The position numbers and the translations under genes are program-made. Shown in pieces: positions 36,334 through 46,581 of a stretch of 64,000 nucleotides of DNA. Source of the stretch: Marinilabiliaceae bacterium JC040 (lineage in GTDB: Bacteria > Bacteroidota > Bacteroidia > Bacteroidales > Marinifilaceae); assembly GCA_022496785.1 (NCBI GenBank), contig SNAP01000001.1, forward strand, positions 434,001 to 498,000, given 5' to 3'. Within the stretch, counting starts at the first letter, position 1. Each line of letters opens with the position of its first letter. A model generated the notes under the pieces. It had not been told where the DNA came from. It did no database searches and worked only from the letters and a program-made list of their open reading frames with translations.

Positions 36334-36363
36334 CAAATGTATGTAAATTTTAGTACTATGCAA
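36334..36363 (-). promoter_or_regulatory. Promoter of the PadR-PspC operon (TTG-N19-TACATTTG)
   Basis: On the minus strand, TTG (36363-36361) and TACATTTG (36341-36334) are exactly 19 bases apart, matching the phylum consensus in both elements. Confidence 0.8.
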
Positions 36364-36526
36364 AACAAAGTAGTGTAAAAATACAAGTACTGTTTATGAA
36401 ATGGTACTGTTAAACAATCTAGAATGCCCTTGTTTATTAGTGGTTTACCATTTTGAAAAAAAATAAAAATTTTTCTAATTTTTTTTAAAAGACACAATTT
36501 TGTACCTCATTATAGGGAATATAGGT

Positions 36527-36562
36527 ACAAAAAAAGAGACTCTTCAGAATGAAAAGTCTCTT
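36527..36562 (-). terminator. Terminator of the 2-oxoacid oxidoreductase operon
   Basis: On the minus strand a 13-bp stem (AAGAGACTTTTCA with TGAAGAGTCTCTT, one G-U) ends in a T run, 22 bases after the gamma-subunit stop. Confidence 0.88.
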
Positions 36563-36583
36563 ATATATATTATAATTGGTATA

Positions 36584-37135
36584 TTATAATTCTTGAACAA
36601 CTTTAATGTTATCCATACCACATTGAACAGCTTTCATGTTCATAGGTATTAATTTGTGGTGACGTTCTGGTAAAGATTTTCCTAAACCTTTTTCTACGTC
36701 TTCTAATGATAAGATAGGTTTAACTTTCATGAAAGCTCCTAAAATTATCATGTTGAAAGTTTTAGCATTACCTAATTCAGTAGCTAAAGCGTTACCTTCA
36801 ATCTTGTAGATATTGATATCTTTTCTAGTTGGTTCTTTTGTGATTCCGTTTGGATCGTATACTAAAGTACCACCTACTTTGATTTGTTCTTCAAATTTGT
36901 CTAAAGATTGTTGGTTAAGTACTATTGCTGTATCAAATTTCTGTAAGATAGGAGAACTAATTCTCTCATCACTAATAATTACAGTTACGTTAGCAGTACC
37001 ACCACGCATTTCTGGACCGTATGAAGGCATCCATGCTACTTCCTTGTCTTGCATAATTCCTGAGTAAGCAAGAATTTTTCCCATAGAAAGAACACCTTGA
37101 CCACCGAAACCAGCAATAATTATTTCTTCTGTCAT
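36584..37135 (-). CDS. korC: 2-oxoacid:ferredoxin oxidoreductase, gamma subunit
   Basis: 183 residues with the POR gamma-subunit start IIIAGFGGQGVLSMGKILAYSG and the PSYGPEMRGGTANVTVIIS segment. It joins the alpha, beta and delta genes upstream in decarboxylating a 2-oxoacid to acyl-CoA with ferredoxin as electron acceptor. Substrate is uncertain between 2-oxoglutarate (Kor) and branched-chain 2-oxoacids (Vor). It is the last gene of the operon, 45 bases after the beta subunit. Confidence 0.85.
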   Translation of the reverse strand: MTEEIIIAGFGGQGVLSMGKILAYSGIMQDKEVAWMPSYGPEMRGGTANVTVIISDERISSPILQKFDTAIVLNQQSLDKFEEQIKVGGTLVYDPNGITKEPTRKDINIYKIEGNALATELGNAKTFNMIILGAFMKVKPILSLEDVEKGLGKSLPERHHKLIPMNMKAVQCGMDNIKVVQEL

Positions 37136-37180
37136 ATCTTTTGTTTTATATGATATTTAATAATAACTTCTTCAGATTGA

Positions 37181-37948
37181 CTATTCGTCTTTCATTGTAC
37201 CTAGTGGGTACTCTTTGAAAGAATTGTCAACCATCCATTCGTTAGCCTTTTCTGGTGTTAATTTCCAACCTGAACTACAAGTACCAACGACTTCTACGAA
37301 AGAAGTACCTTTGTTTTGACCAGCATTCTCAAAAGCTTTTCTGATTGCTTTCTTAGTCTTACGTACAGATGCTGGAGTGTGTGCTGATTCTCTTGTTACA
37401 TAACAAGTTCCTGGAAGTTGAGCTATTAGTTCAGTGATTTTCATATTGTAACCATTCAACTTAACATCTCTACCATAAGGAGTTGTTGCTGTAACTTGTC
37501 CAATCATTGTTGTTGGTGCCATTTGACCACCTGTCATACCATAGATTGCATTGTTGATGAAGATTACTACTATGTTCTCTCCACGGTTACATGCATGCAT
37601 GATTTCTGCACAACCTATTGATGCTAAGTCACCGTCACCTTGATATGTAAATACATATTTCTCTGGGTGAAGACGGCTTACTGCTGTTGCTAAAGCTGGT
37701 GCTCTACCGTGTGCAGCTTCTTGCCAGTCAATATCAATATAGTTATAAGCTAATACTGAACATCCTACTGGTGATACTCCAATTGTATCTCCTTGAATGC
37801 CCATTTCTTCTATAACTTCAGCTACCAATTTATGAACTACCCCGTGAGTACATCCAGGACAGTAGTGCATTACATTGTCTGTAAGAAGAGAAGATTTTTT
37901 GTATACAATATTCTCCTCTTTTTGTATATCTTTTAATTCTTCAGTCAT
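37181..37948 (-). CDS. korB: 2-oxoacid:ferredoxin oxidoreductase, beta subunit (TPP-binding)
   Basis: 255 residues. Motif HYCPGCTHGVVHKL carries the cluster-related Cys pair, and GDGDLASIGCAEIMHACNRGENIVVIFINNAIYGMTGGQ is the thiamine diphosphate site. The C-terminus has FVEVVGTCSSGWKLTPEKA. It lies 4 bases after the alpha subunit gene and is part of korDABC. Confidence 0.87.
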   Translation of the reverse strand: MTEELKDIQKEENIVYKKSSLLTDNVMHYCPGCTHGVVHKLVAEVIEEMGIQGDTIGVSPVGCSVLAYNYIDIDWQEAAHGRAPALATAVSRLHPEKYVFTYQGDGDLASIGCAEIMHACNRGENIVVIFINNAIYGMTGGQMAPTTMIGQVTATTPYGRDVKLNGYNMKITELIAQLPGTCYVTRESAHTPASVRKTKKAIRKAFENAGQNKGTSFVEVVGTCSSGWKLTPEKANEWMVDNSFKEYPLGTMKDE

Positions 37949-37952
37949 GGGA

Positions 37953-39038
37953 TTAAGCCTTTATAATTAATGTTTCAAGAGCATCTGCTATTTCTTCAGG
38001 GCTGTGAATAATTCCACCAACGTGTCCGTAATGCTCAACTGGAATTGCTCCGTTTACTGCAAGACGTACATCGTCTACCATTTGACCCATACTTAATTCA
38101 ACAGAAAGTACTCCTTTTAATTGAGGTACCATCTCTTTAATTTGTTTTGTTGGGAATGGATAAAGTGTGATTGGACGTAATAATCCAGCTTTAATTCCTC
38201 TTTCTCTACATATCTCAATAGCTTTTTGACAGATACGAGCTGAAGAACCGTAAGCAACAAACATATATTCAGCATCATCACAAGAGATTTTCTCGTAACG
38301 TACTTCATTTTCTTCCATTGCTTTGTATTTTCTTCCTAAGTGAAGATTGAATTCTTCTTGCTTATCTGAATCTAATTCTAATGATGTAGATACATTTTTG
38401 CTTCTGTTTGCTTTCTTACCTGTTGTTGCCCATGAACCTGAAATCTCTTCAATTTCTTCGTCTGTCCATCTAGCTTTATATGGTGATAAAGTTACCTTTT
38501 CCATCATTTGACCGATAACACCATCAGAAAGTATCATTGCTGGGTTTCTATATTTGAACGCTAATTCAAAAGATAGATCAACAAAGTCATTCATTTCTTG
38601 TACTGATGCTGGTGCCAATACGATTAAACGGTAATCTCCATGACCTCCACCTTTACATGTTTGATAATAATCAGATTGTGCAGGTTGAATTGTTCCTAAA
38701 CCTGGTCCTCCTCTTACTACGTTTACTACAAGAGCTGGAATTTCAGCACCTGCTAGGTATGTGATTCCTTCTTGCATAAGGCTGACACCTGGTGATGATG
38801 ATGATGTCATTACTTTTTTACCACAAGAAGCTCCTCCGTATACCATATTGATAGAAGCAACTTCACTTTCTGCTTGTAAAACAACCATTCCAGTTTCTTC
38901 CCATGGTTTACGAATCATAAGAGTTTCCATTACTTCGGATTGAGGGGTAATAGGATATCCGAAATATCCGTCACATCCGCAACGAATAGCAGCTTCGGCT
39001 ATAACCTCATTTCCTTTCATTAATCTTACTTCTGCCAT
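37953..39038 (-). CDS. korA: 2-oxoacid:ferredoxin oxidoreductase, alpha subunit
   Basis: 361 residues. It begins with a GNEAIAEAA-type start (LMKGNEVIAEAAIRCGCDGYFGYPITPQSEVME), followed by the POR alpha segments EVASINMVYGGASCGKKVMTSSSSPG and FVAYGSSARICQKAIEICRERGIKAGLLRP. This protein family is often named VorB in Bacteroides. It is 33 bases after the ferredoxin subunit gene. It links amino-acid or reductive TCA carbon flow to ferredoxin. Confidence 0.87.
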   Translation of the reverse strand: MAEVRLMKGNEVIAEAAIRCGCDGYFGYPITPQSEVMETLMIRKPWEETGMVVLQAESEVASINMVYGGASCGKKVMTSSSSPGVSLMQEGITYLAGAEIPALVVNVVRGGPGLGTIQPAQSDYYQTCKGGGHGDYRLIVLAPASVQEMNDFVDLSFELAFKYRNPAMILSDGVIGQMMEKVTLSPYKARWTDEEIEEISGSWATTGKKANRSKNVSTSLELDSDKQEEFNLHLGRKYKAMEENEVRYEKISCDDAEYMFVAYGSSARICQKAIEICRERGIKAGLLRPITLYPFPTKQIKEMVPQLKGVLSVELSMGQMVDDVRLAVNGAIPVEHYGHVGGIIHSPEEIADALETLIIKA

Positions 39039-39071
39039 TTCTTTATAAATTTGAAGTGTTAATTTAATAAA

Positions 39072-39296
39072 TTAAGCCTTAGCTCTATACACAGTTATAC
39101 AACTGTCTGGGCAAACTAAAGCACAACTTGCACAGCCAATACAATCTTCAGGTTTTGCCATTGAAGCATAGTGGTATCCTTTACCATTAACTTCATGTGC
39201 CAACTGAATTACATCTTTCGGACATGCTACTGCGCAAAGTTCACATCCTTTACATTTTTCTACGTCTACGACGATAGATCCTCTAACTTTTGCCAT
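39072..39296 (-). CDS. korD: 2-oxoacid:ferredoxin oxidoreductase, delta (ferredoxin) subunit
   Basis: 74 residues with two complete 4Fe-4S motifs, CKGCELCAVACP and CIGCASCALVCP. It passes electrons from the catalytic subunits to free ferredoxin. It is the first gene of the korDABC-like operon. Confidence 0.9.
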   Translation of the reverse strand: MAKVRGSIVVDVEKCKGCELCAVACPKDVIQLAHEVNGKGYHYASMAKPEDCIGCASCALVCPDSCITVYRAKA

Positions 39297-39494
39297 AGCT
39301 TATTAGATTATGAATTATAAATAATATAACGGGATTTTATATTAATCCTAAACATTTTTGCGGTATAAAGTTACTAATTATTATAAGAATTCGTAATATC
39401 ACTACTAATATGAAACCAATCTAAATAATTTACTCTCTTATTGTTAGCTTACTTAATTGGTTGTATATTACTCTATTGTAGTATTCAAATATAT
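39297..39494. other. AT-rich gap between korD and a possible membrane protein gene
   Basis: Here I expect the korD promoter on the minus strand. The best -7 match is TAACTTTA, with the last base off consensus. No gene, RNA or repeat is recognised. Confidence 0.35.
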
Positions 39495-39965
39495 ATGTCA
39501 AAATCATTTATTCATATATATATGTCTGTTTTATTTTCATATATTTTCTTCTTTCTCTCTAACTTGTTCTTTCTCAGTATTTTATTGTATATTTATATTT
39601 ATTTAGGTATAATTCAAAATATTTGTATGAAACTATCTTTAAAAAATAAATGGTTGCTCGTAGGAGAGTATGAGAATTTGATTATTACTAGATCGTTCTG
39701 TTATGCAAGAGAATTTTTTATCGCTGCTTTGATTCTTTTTTTTGCTACAATCTTTAGGACTTATACTTATATGTCTCTACATGATTATATTCCTCTTGCT
39801 TTTATTTCTTTTTTTTGTTTTAGTTCTTTCCTTATTATAATAGTAGATTTTATTTGCGAAATTATTCGTGAGCATTCTGTTAATCTTCAATCTCTATTAT
39901 TTCTTTCTACTGCACTTGCTATGCCATTCATCTTTTATTATATGAGTCTTCTCCCTACAATCTGA
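39495..39965 (+). CDS. Possible small polytopic membrane protein, unrecognised
   Basis: 156 residues from ATG 39495 (a TTG at 39441 and an ATG at 39624 are alternatives; the last leaves 113 residues). About four hydrophobic helices (SVLFSYIFFFLSNLFFLSILLYIY, FFIAALILFFATIF, YIPLAFISFFCFSSFLIIIVDFI, LFLSTALAMPFIFYYMSL) are joined by charged loops such as IIREHSVN. The composition is strongly Phe/Ile/Leu-rich and T-rich in DNA, so a chance frame is possible. I recognise no family. It is isolated, between korD and the ribosomal cluster. Confidence 0.4.
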   Translation: MSKSFIHIYMSVLFSYIFFFLSNLFFLSILLYIYIYLGIIQNICMKLSLKNKWLLVGEYENLIITRSFCYAREFFIAALILFFATIFRTYTYMSLHDYIPLAFISFFCFSSFLIIIVDFICEIIREHSVNLQSLLFLSTALAMPFIFYYMSLLPTI

Positions 39966-40282
39966 TTTATAGATGTACAATCTTCGATTTTTATTCATCT
40001 ATTATACATCCTTTGTCCATCCTTTCTCCATCCTAGATTGTAAAAACCATGGACAAACCATGGACAAAGGATGGACAATCATACTATTTGGTACGGCTTA
40101 AATATTTTGTTAGTTTGTTTAGTTTGAGGAAATTTTGTAAATTAACTACCCTTTTTGAGACTTATGTTGATTCAAAAATTGATAATTTTTAAAAATATGA
40201 ATTATTAAAGAATTTATTCTCGGAAAAATTCGAAAGCATCTGACAATTAGCATATTTAATCGAAAAAAAAGTAAAAAAATGT
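39966..40282. other. Non-coding region upstream of the ribosomal cluster
   Basis: Over 300 bases without an open frame. It holds the 11-bp-phased inverted repeat at 40007-40080 and leads into the rpsL promoter. Nothing else is recognised. Confidence 0.6.
40007..40080. repeat. 11-bp tandem units in inverted arrangement (hairpin-forming)
   Basis: Left side: CATCCTTTGTC (40007), CATCCTTTCTC (40018) and CATCC (40029). Right side: CATGGACAAAC (40048), CATGGACAAAG (40059) and GATGGACAATC (40070). Arms 40007-40020 and 40060-40073 are perfect complements over 14 bases. There is no T run, so it is not a simple terminator. Confidence 0.75.
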
Positions 40283-40311
40283 TTGTTTGTGAATTATAAA
40301 TCATATATTTG
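40283..40311 (+). promoter_or_regulatory. Promoter of the ribosomal protein cluster (TTG-N18-TATATTTG)
   Basis: TTG 40283-40285 and TATATTTG 40304-40311 are 18 bases apart, with 44 bases between the box and the rpsL ATG. Confidence 0.75.
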
Positions 40312-40355
40312 CAAGCCGAAAATTATGTAATTGTAATTAATTAAAAAGTAATTGT

Positions 40356-40733
40356 ATGCCTACTATTCAACAGTTAGTAAGGAAAGGAAGAACTAATAAA
40401 GTGGAGAAAAGTAAATCTCCAGCATTAGATGCTTGTCCTCAAAGAAGAGGTGTTTGTGTACGTGTTTACACTACTACACCAAAGAAACCTAACTCGGCTA
40501 TGAGAAAGGTAGCAAGGGTAAGACTTACAAATGGTAAAGAAGTTAATGCTTATATACCAGGAGAAGGTCATAACTTGCAAGAACACTCAATTGTTCTTAT
40601 TCGTGGTGGTAGAGTAAAAGACCTACCAGGTGTAAGATATCACTTAGTGAGAGGAGCTTTAGATTCTTCAGGAGTTGATGGACGTACTCAAAGACGTTCT
40701 AAGTATGGTACTAAGAGACCTAAGAAAAAATAA
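40356..40733 (+). CDS. rpsL: 30S ribosomal protein S12
   Basis: 125 residues. It begins [12 protein letters not shown] and has [22 protein letters not shown] and [23 protein letters not shown], with the usual Lys residues at the two streptomycin-resistance positions (wild-type state). It sits at the decoding site of the small subunit. It is the first gene of the str-S10-spc-alpha cluster; a 145-base gap separates it from rpsG. Confidence 0.98.
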   Translation: MPTIQQLVRKGRTNKVEKSKSPALDACPQRRGVCVRVYTTTPKKPNSAMRKVARVRLTNGKEVNAYIPGEGHNLQEHSIVLIRGGRVKDLPGVRYHLVRGALDSSGVDGRTQRRSKYGTKRPKKK

Positions 40734-40878
40734 TTAGGAATTTAGTACAGAGTTGAGTAATTAACTGGAGTTTAAGTTTATGTGCTGTTTCAAGTGGTTG
40801 AGTAAATAATCGTGAGATTGTTGAAGACTTAAAAAATTTGGCAGCTAATAACGAATAGCTCGTAAACAAAAAGACAAG

Positions 40879-41358
40879 ATGAGAAAATCAAAACCAAAAA
40901 AGAGAATCTTGCTTCCAGATCCAAAATTTGGGGATCAATTAGTAACAAGATTCGTTAACGACCTAATGGTCGATGGTAAAAAGACTCTTGCTTTCAAAAT
41001 CTTCTATGATGCATTGGAGATTGTTGACGAAAAGTTAGCTAAGAAAGAAGAAAAGAGCCCATTAGAAATATGGAAAAAAGCGTTAGAAAACATCACTCCT
41101 TCTGTAGAGGTTAAATCTAGAAGAGTTGGTGGTGCTACATTCCAAGTTCCTATGGAAATTAGACCATCAAGAAAAATGTCTATCGCTATTAAGAATTTGA
41201 TTCTTTATTCTCGTAAAAGATCAGGTCGTTCTATGGCAGAAAAATTATCTGCTGAGATTATGGCTGCTTTTAAAGAAGAAGGTGGAGCATTCAAGAAAAA
41301 AGAAGATACTCACAAAATGGCTGAAGCTAATAGAGCTTTCGCTCATTTCAGATTTTAA
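40879..41358 (+). CDS. rpsG: 30S ribosomal protein S7
   Basis: 159 residues. It has the S7 pattern [40 protein letters not shown] and [17 protein letters not shown]...[15 protein letters not shown]. It nucleates assembly of the 30S head by binding the 3' domain of 16S rRNA. It is followed after 15 bases by fusA. Confidence 0.98.
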   Translation: MRKSKPKKRILLPDPKFGDQLVTRFVNDLMVDGKKTLAFKIFYDALEIVDEKLAKKEEKSPLEIWKKALENITPSVEVKSRRVGGATFQVPMEIRPSRKMSIAIKNLILYSRKRSGRSMAEKLSAEIMAAFKEEGGAFKKKEDTHKMAEANRAFAHFRF

Positions 41359-41373
41359 TAGGAGAGTACAGAA

Positions 41374-43494
41374 ATGGCAAAAAGAGATTTACATTTAACT
41401 CGTAACGTAGGTATCATGGCTCATATCGATGCCGGAAAAACTACTACTACTGAGAGAATACTTTTTTATACAGGAGTAAATCATAAAATTGGTGAAACTC
41501 ACGACGGTTCAGCTACAATGGACTGGATGGAGCAAGAGCAAGAAAGAGGTATTACTATTACTTCTGCCGCTACTACTTGTTTCTGGAATAGAAATGATCA
41601 TAAATATAAAATGAACATTATTGATACTCCAGGACACGTTGACTTTACTGTTGAGGTAGAACGTTCATTGAAAGTATTAGACGGTGCTGTTGCATTATTC
41701 TGTGCTGTTGGTGGTGTTGAAGCTCAATCTGAGACTGTGTGGAGACAAGCTGACAAATATAATGTTCCAAGAATGGGATTCGTTAATAAAATGGACCGTT
41801 CTGGAGCTGACTTTTATAAAGCTGTTCGTGAAGTTAAAGAAAAATTGGGTGCTAACCCAGTTCCATTGCAACTTCCTATTGGTGCAGAGGATACTTTTGA
41901 GGGTGTAATTGACCTATTGAAAATGAAAGCTGTTGTTTGGACAGATGATAGTACTTTAGGTTCAACTTATGAATACCATGATATTCCTGAGAATATGGTG
42001 GCTGAAGCTCAAGAGTGGAGAGAAAAAATGATTGAAGCTGCTGCTGTAAGCGACGAGGCTTTAATGGAGAAATTTTTCGAAGATCCAGACGCAATTACTG
42101 AAGAAGAATTAAAAGTAGCTATACGTAAAGCTACTATCGATATAGAAATCATTCCTATTATGTGTGGTTCTGCATTTAAAAACAAGGGTGTTCAAACTCT
42201 TTTAGATGCAATGATCGATTACTTGCCATCACCTCTTGACTTAGATGATATCGAAGGTCATGAGCCAAATGATGAATCAACTACTATTATGGTGAAACCA
42301 GATGCAGAAGAGCCATTAGTAGCATTAGCATTTAAAATCGCAACAGACCCATTCGTAGGACGTTTATGTTTTACTAGAGTTTATTCTGGTAAAATCGAAG
42401 CAGGTTCGTATGTTTATAATGCAAGAACTGGTAAAAAAGAGAGAATCTCTCGTTTATTCCAAATGCATTCTAATAAACAACAACCAAAAGAAGTTATTGA
42501 AGCAGGTGATATCTGTGCTTGTGTTGGTTTTAAAGACATTAGAACAGGTGATACTTTATGTGACGTTAAAAGACACGTACAACTTGAGTCAATGACATTC
42601 CCAGATCCAGTGATTAAAGTTGCTGTTGAGCCTCTAACTCAAAAAGATACTGAAAAGATGGGTGTTGCTTTAGGTAAATTAGCTGAAGAAGATCCAACAT
42701 TTACAGTTCATACTGACGAGGATTCAGGTCAAACAGTTATCGGTGGTATGGGTGAGCTTCACTTAGATATTATCGTTGACAGAATGAGAAGAGAGTTCAA
42801 GGTTGAATGTAACCAAGGTGCTCCAATGGTAACTTATAAAGAGGCCATTACTCAGGAAGTTACTCATAGAGAAGTATTTAAGAAACAATCTGGTGGTCGT
42901 GGTAAATTCGCTGACATTCAGTTCCGTATTGGACCTGTTGATGAAGATTTCGAAGGTACTGGACTTCAATTTGTTGATGAGATTAAAGGAGGAAATATTC
43001 CTAAAGAATTCATTCCTTCTGTTCAAAAAGGATTCGAAGCCGCATTGGATAACGGTGTGTTAGCAGGATACGGTGTAGATTCTATTAAAGTTGTATTATT
43101 CGATGGATCTTTCCACCCAGTGGATTCTGATCAGTTATCTTTCGAGATGGCTGCTAAGATGGGATTCAAAGCTTCTTGTGCTAAGGCAAACCCAGTATTG
43201 CTTGAGCCTATTATGAAACTGGAAGTCGTTACTCCAGAAGAATTTATGGGTGATATTATTGGTGACCTTAATAGAAGAAGAGGACAGGTAGAAAATATGG
43301 ATTCAAGAGCAGGGGCACGTGTCATCACTGCATTTGTACCACTATCTGAACAATTTGGATATGTTACAGTTTTAAGAACTCTATCATCAGGTCGTGCAAC
43401 ATCTTCTATGGAATTCGAAAGATATAGCGAAGTTCCTAAAGGTATTGCAAAAGAGGTTATAGAGAAAGCGAACGGAAGAGTAGAATTAATATAA
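41374..43494 (+). CDS. fusA: Elongation factor G
   Basis: 706 residues. The GTPase motifs are AHIDAGKTT (16-24), DTPGHVDF (about 88-95) and NKMD (about 141-144). Domains II to V follow ([58 protein letters not shown]). It drives tRNA-mRNA translocation. The start is preceded by AGGAGA at an SD-like distance, unusual for this genome. No tuf gene follows, as is normal in Bacteroidota. Confidence 0.98.
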   Translation: MAKRDLHLTRNVGIMAHIDAGKTTTTERILFYTGVNHKIGETHDGSATMDWMEQEQERGITITSAATTCFWNRNDHKYKMNIIDTPGHVDFTVEVERSLKVLDGAVALFCAVGGVEAQSETVWRQADKYNVPRMGFVNKMDRSGADFYKAVREVKEKLGANPVPLQLPIGAEDTFEGVIDLLKMKAVVWTDDSTLGSTYEYHDIPENMVAEAQEWREKMIEAAAVSDEALMEKFFEDPDAITEEELKVAIRKATIDIEIIPIMCGSAFKNKGVQTLLDAMIDYLPSPLDLDDIEGHEPNDESTTIMVKPDAEEPLVALAFKIATDPFVGRLCFTRVYSGKIEAGSYVYNARTGKKERISRLFQMHSNKQQPKEVIEAGDICACVGFKDIRTGDTLCDVKRHVQLESMTFPDPVIKVAVEPLTQKDTEKMGVALGKLAEEDPTFTVHTDEDSGQTVIGGMGELHLDIIVDRMRREFKVECNQGAPMVTYKEAITQEVTHREVFKKQSGGRGKFADIQFRIGPVDEDFEGTGLQFVDEIKGGNIPKEFIPSVQKGFEAALDNGVLAGYGVDSIKVVLFDGSFHPVDSDQLSFEMAAKMGFKASCAKANPVLLEPIMKLEVVTPEEFMGDIIGDLNRRRGQVENMDSRAGARVITAFVPLSEQFGYVTVLRTLSSGRATSSMEFERYSEVPKGIAKEVIEKANGRVELI

Positions 43495-43510
43495 TAATAA
43501 GTATTTTATC

Positions 43511-43816
43511 ATGAGCCAAAAGATTAGAATCAAACTTAAATCTTACGATCACAACTTGGTTGATAATTCAGCTGAGAAGATTGTTAAGACAGTAAAGGCT
43601 ACTGGTGCAGTTGTAAGTGGTCCAATTCCACTACCAACAAATAAAAGAATCTTCACTGTAAACCGTTCTACTTTCGTTAATAAGAAAAGTAGAGAGCAGT
43701 TTCAGTTATCTTCTTTTAAAAGATTAATCGATATTTATAGCTCTTCAGCTAATACAATCGATGCTCTTATGAAGTTGGAATTGCCAAGTGGTGTTGAAGT
43801 AGAAATCAAAGTTTGA
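43511..43816 (+). CDS. rpsJ: 30S ribosomal protein S10
   Basis: 101 residues, with [62 protein letters not shown]. It also serves as NusE in transcription antitermination. It is the first S10-type gene, 16 bases after fusA, in one continuous cluster. Confidence 0.98.
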   Translation: MSQKIRIKLKSYDHNLVDNSAEKIVKTVKATGAVVSGPIPLPTNKRIFTVNRSTFVNKKSREQFQLSSFKRLIDIYSSSANTIDALMKLELPSGVEVEIKV

Positions 43817-43871
43817 TAGGCGGCGAATTAAAGATGTCGCGTTAGTAATTTAACAAATTAAAGAAAAGAAA

Positions 43872-44489
43872 ATGCCAGGTTTAATTGGAAAAAAAATCGG
43901 AATGACTTCCGTATTCAGTGCCGAGGGAAAAAGCTGTCCATGCACTGTTATTGAAGCTGGACCATGTTACGTTTCTCAAATCAAAACGATTGAGAATGAC
44001 GGATATGAAGCGGTTCAATTAGGGTATGCTGACAAAAAAGAAAAGCGTACTACTATGCCTCTTCAAGGTCACTTCAAAAAGGCAGGTATTGCTCCTAAAA
44101 AGAAATTAGTTGAATTTTCTGATTTCGAGCAAGAATTAGAATTAGGTTCTGAAATCAATGTAGAGCTATTTAACGATGCTCTATTCGTTGATGTAACAGG
44201 TATCTCTAAAGGTAAAGGTTTCCAAGGTGTTGTAAAACGTCATGGATTCGGTGGAGTTGGTCAAGCAACACACGGACAACATAACAGATTAAGAGCCCCA
44301 GGTTCTATCGGTGCTTGTTCTACACCATCTAGAGTATTCAAAGGTATGAGAATGGCAGGTCAGACTGGTAACAAGACTGCTACTGTTCAAAACTTACAAG
44401 TACTTAAAGTAATACCTGAGAACAATTTATTATTAGTTAAAGGTTCTGTTCCAGGAGCTAAAGGTTCATACTTAATTATAGAGAAATAA
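43872..44489 (+). CDS. rplC: 50S ribosomal protein L3
   Basis: 205 residues: [30 protein letters not shown] near the start and the long loop [51 protein letters not shown] that reaches towards the peptidyl transferase centre. The stop overlaps the rplD start by one base (TAATG). Confidence 0.98.
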   Translation: MPGLIGKKIGMTSVFSAEGKSCPCTVIEAGPCYVSQIKTIENDGYEAVQLGYADKKEKRTTMPLQGHFKKAGIAPKKKLVEFSDFEQELELGSEINVELFNDALFVDVTGISKGKGFQGVVKRHGFGGVGQATHGQHNRLRAPGSIGACSTPSRVFKGMRMAGQTGNKTATVQNLQVLKVIPENNLLLVKGSVPGAKGSYLIIEK

Positions 44490-45121
44490 TGGAATTAAGT
44501 GTATATAATATTGCCGGACAAGAAACAGGTAGAAAAGTAGCGCTTAACGAGGCTATATTCGGAGTAGAGCCAAACGAGCATGCAATCTATCTAGATGTGA
44601 AACAATACTTGGCTAACCAACGTCAAGGTACTCACAAGTCTAAAGAGAGAGGCGAAATTTCAGGAAGTACTGCTAAACTTAAGAAACAAAAAGGAACTGG
44701 TACTGCAAGAAGTGGTAGTATCAAATCTCCAGTGTTTAGAGGAGGAGGTCGTGTATTCGGACCAAGACCAAGAAACTACGGTTTCAAATTAAACAAAAAA
44801 CTTAAGCAATTAGCAAGAAAATCAGCGTTAGCAATTAAAGCATCTAACAACAAAATTTCTATTGTTGAGGACTTTAATTTAGAAGCTCCAAAGACTAAAC
44901 AAATAGTTGAAATCTTTAACAACATGAAAGTTGAAGAAAGAAGAGTATTGATAGTTTTAAACGAGGCTAACGAGAACGTTGTATTATCATCAAGAAACCT
45001 TAAGAATGTTGATGTTGTAGAAGTTAAAGATTTATCTACTTATGCAATTATGAAAGCAAGTTCAGTTATGTTCTTCGAAACTTCTGTTCAAGGTTTAGAT
45101 GAAATGTTCAAACTAAATTAA
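44489..45121 (+). CDS. rplD: 50S ribosomal protein L4
   Basis: 210 residues, with the exit-tunnel loop [42 protein letters not shown] in the middle. In E. coli L4 autoregulates the S10 operon; whether it does so here is unknown. Start overlaps rplC by one base. Confidence 0.98.
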   Translation: MELSVYNIAGQETGRKVALNEAIFGVEPNEHAIYLDVKQYLANQRQGTHKSKERGEISGSTAKLKKQKGTGTARSGSIKSPVFRGGGRVFGPRPRNYGFKLNKKLKQLARKSALAIKASNNKISIVEDFNLEAPKTKQIVEIFNNMKVEERRVLIVLNEANENVVLSSRNLKNVDVVEVKDLSTYAIMKASSVMFFETSVQGLDEMFKLN

Positions 45122-45131
45122 TTTTTGAAAG

Positions 45132-45422
45132 ATGGAAATAGTTTTGAAGCCTATAGTAACTGAGAAAATGACTGAGCTTGGCGAGAAATTAAATCGTTTT
45201 GGTTTTGTTGTTTCGAAAGATGCTAACAAGTTAGAGATAAAGAAAGCAATCGAAGAAATGTATGATGTTACTGTTTTAGCAGTTAACACTATGAACTACC
45301 AAGGTACTGCTAAGTCGAGATATACTAAAGCTGGTATGGTAAACGGTAGAACTAATTCATATAAGAAAGCGATTGTAACACTACAAGATGGTGATAGTAT
45401 TGATTTTTTTAGCAATATTTAA
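45132..45422 (+). CDS. rplW: 50S ribosomal protein L23
   Basis: 96 residues. It begins [41 protein letters not shown], a typical L23 start, and has an exit-tunnel-rim fold that docks trigger factor and SRP. Confidence 0.97.
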   Translation: MEIVLKPIVTEKMTELGEKLNRFGFVVSKDANKLEIKKAIEEMYDVTVLAVNTMNYQGTAKSRYTKAGMVNGRTNSYKKAIVTLQDGDSIDFFSNI

Positions 45423-45427
45423 TTAAA

Positions 45428-46252
45428 ATGGCTGTAAAGAAATTAAAACCTGTAACTCCTGGTCAAAGACACGTAGTAAGAAATGTGTTAGATCAGTTGA
45501 CTACAGACAAACCTGAGAAATCATTGTTGAGACCATTATCAAAAACTGGTGGTAGAAATAACACTGGTAAGATGACAATGAGATATATAGGTGGTGGTCA
45601 TAAGAAGAGATATAGACTTATCGACTTCAAAAGAGAGAAAGATAATGTGCCTGCACGAGTAACAACTATCGAGTACGATCCAAATCGTACTGCATTAATC
45701 GCATTACTTGTTTATGCTGATGGTGCTAAGCGTTATATTCTTGCTCCTAACGGACTAGAAGTTAACCAAGTTGTTATGAGTGGAGCAGAAGTAGCTCCTG
45801 AAATTGGTAACGCTCTTCCTCTTGCTAACATCCCATTGGGAACTATAGTACATAATATTGAGTTACGTCCAGAACAAGGTGGTGTTATCGCTCGTTCTGC
45901 TGGTGCTTATGCTCAATTAGTGTCAAGAGATGGTAAGTACGCATACATTAAGTTACCTTCTGGTGAGGTAAGAATGATTCTTGCAACATGTAAAGCTACA
46001 ATTGGTACTGTATCTAATTCAGACCACGCGTTAGCTAGAGATGGTAAAGCAGGTCGTTCAAGATGGAAAGGTAGAAGACCTAGAGTACGTGGTGTTGTTA
46101 TGAACCCAGTAGATCACCCTATGGGTGGTGGTGAGGGTAAAAACTCAGGAGGTCACCCAAGATCTAGAACTGGTGTCTTAGCTAAAGGTTATAAGACACG
46201 TGCGCCTAAGAAAGCGTCTAATAAGTACATTGTAGAAAGAAGGAAAAAATAA
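45428..46252 (+). CDS. rplB: 50S ribosomal protein L2
   Basis: 274 residues. It carries [41 protein letters not shown], and the C-terminal [29 protein letters not shown] with the conserved His near the peptidyl transferase centre. Gap to rplW is 5 bases. Confidence 0.98.
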   Translation: MAVKKLKPVTPGQRHVVRNVLDQLTTDKPEKSLLRPLSKTGGRNNTGKMTMRYIGGGHKKRYRLIDFKREKDNVPARVTTIEYDPNRTALIALLVYADGAKRYILAPNGLEVNQVVMSGAEVAPEIGNALPLANIPLGTIVHNIELRPEQGGVIARSAGAYAQLVSRDGKYAYIKLPSGEVRMILATCKATIGTVSNSDHALARDGKAGRSRWKGRRPRVRGVVMNPVDHPMGGGEGKNSGGHPRSRTGVLAKGYKTRAPKKASNKYIVERRKK

Positions 46253-46267
46253 CTTAATAGTTAAAGT

Positions 46268-46540
46268 ATGAGTCGTTCATTAAAAAAAGGCCCTTTTATT
46301 GACTTCAATTTGGACAAAAAGGTATCGGCTATGAATGAAAGCCCTAAGAAAAGTGTTATTAAAACATGGGCAAGAAGTTCAATGATATCGCCAGATTTTG
46401 TAGGTCACACTATTGCTGTACACAATGGTAATAAATTCATTCCTGTTTATGTTACAGAAAATATGGTGGGACATAAGTTAGGTGAATTTGCACCAACACG
46501 TACATTTAGAGGTCACGCCGATAAAAAGAAAAAGAAATAA
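46268..46540 (+). CDS. rpsS: 30S ribosomal protein S19
   Basis: 90 residues: [68 protein letters not shown]. It binds S13 and the head of the 30S subunit. Confidence 0.98.
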   Translation: MSRSLKKGPFIDFNLDKKVSAMNESPKKSVIKTWARSSMISPDFVGHTIAVHNGNKFIPVYVTENMVGHKLGEFAPTRTFRGHADKKKKK

Positions 46541-46581
46541 GGTGACACTTAGTTATACAACTATAGTAAAGAAATAGTAAA

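Noticed and set aside
36309-36497. N-terminal extension of the PadR frame
   Set aside because: The extension covers a perfect promoter and has AT-rich, non-family sequence; ATG 36308 gives the normal PadR start.
40007-40080. CRISPR array
   Set aside because: The units are only 11 bases, contiguous without spacers and inverted; no cas genes are nearby.
39971-40160. Replication origin
   Set aside because: Repeats are present, but I see no DnaA boxes (TTATCCACA-type) and no dnaA or parAB genes nearby.
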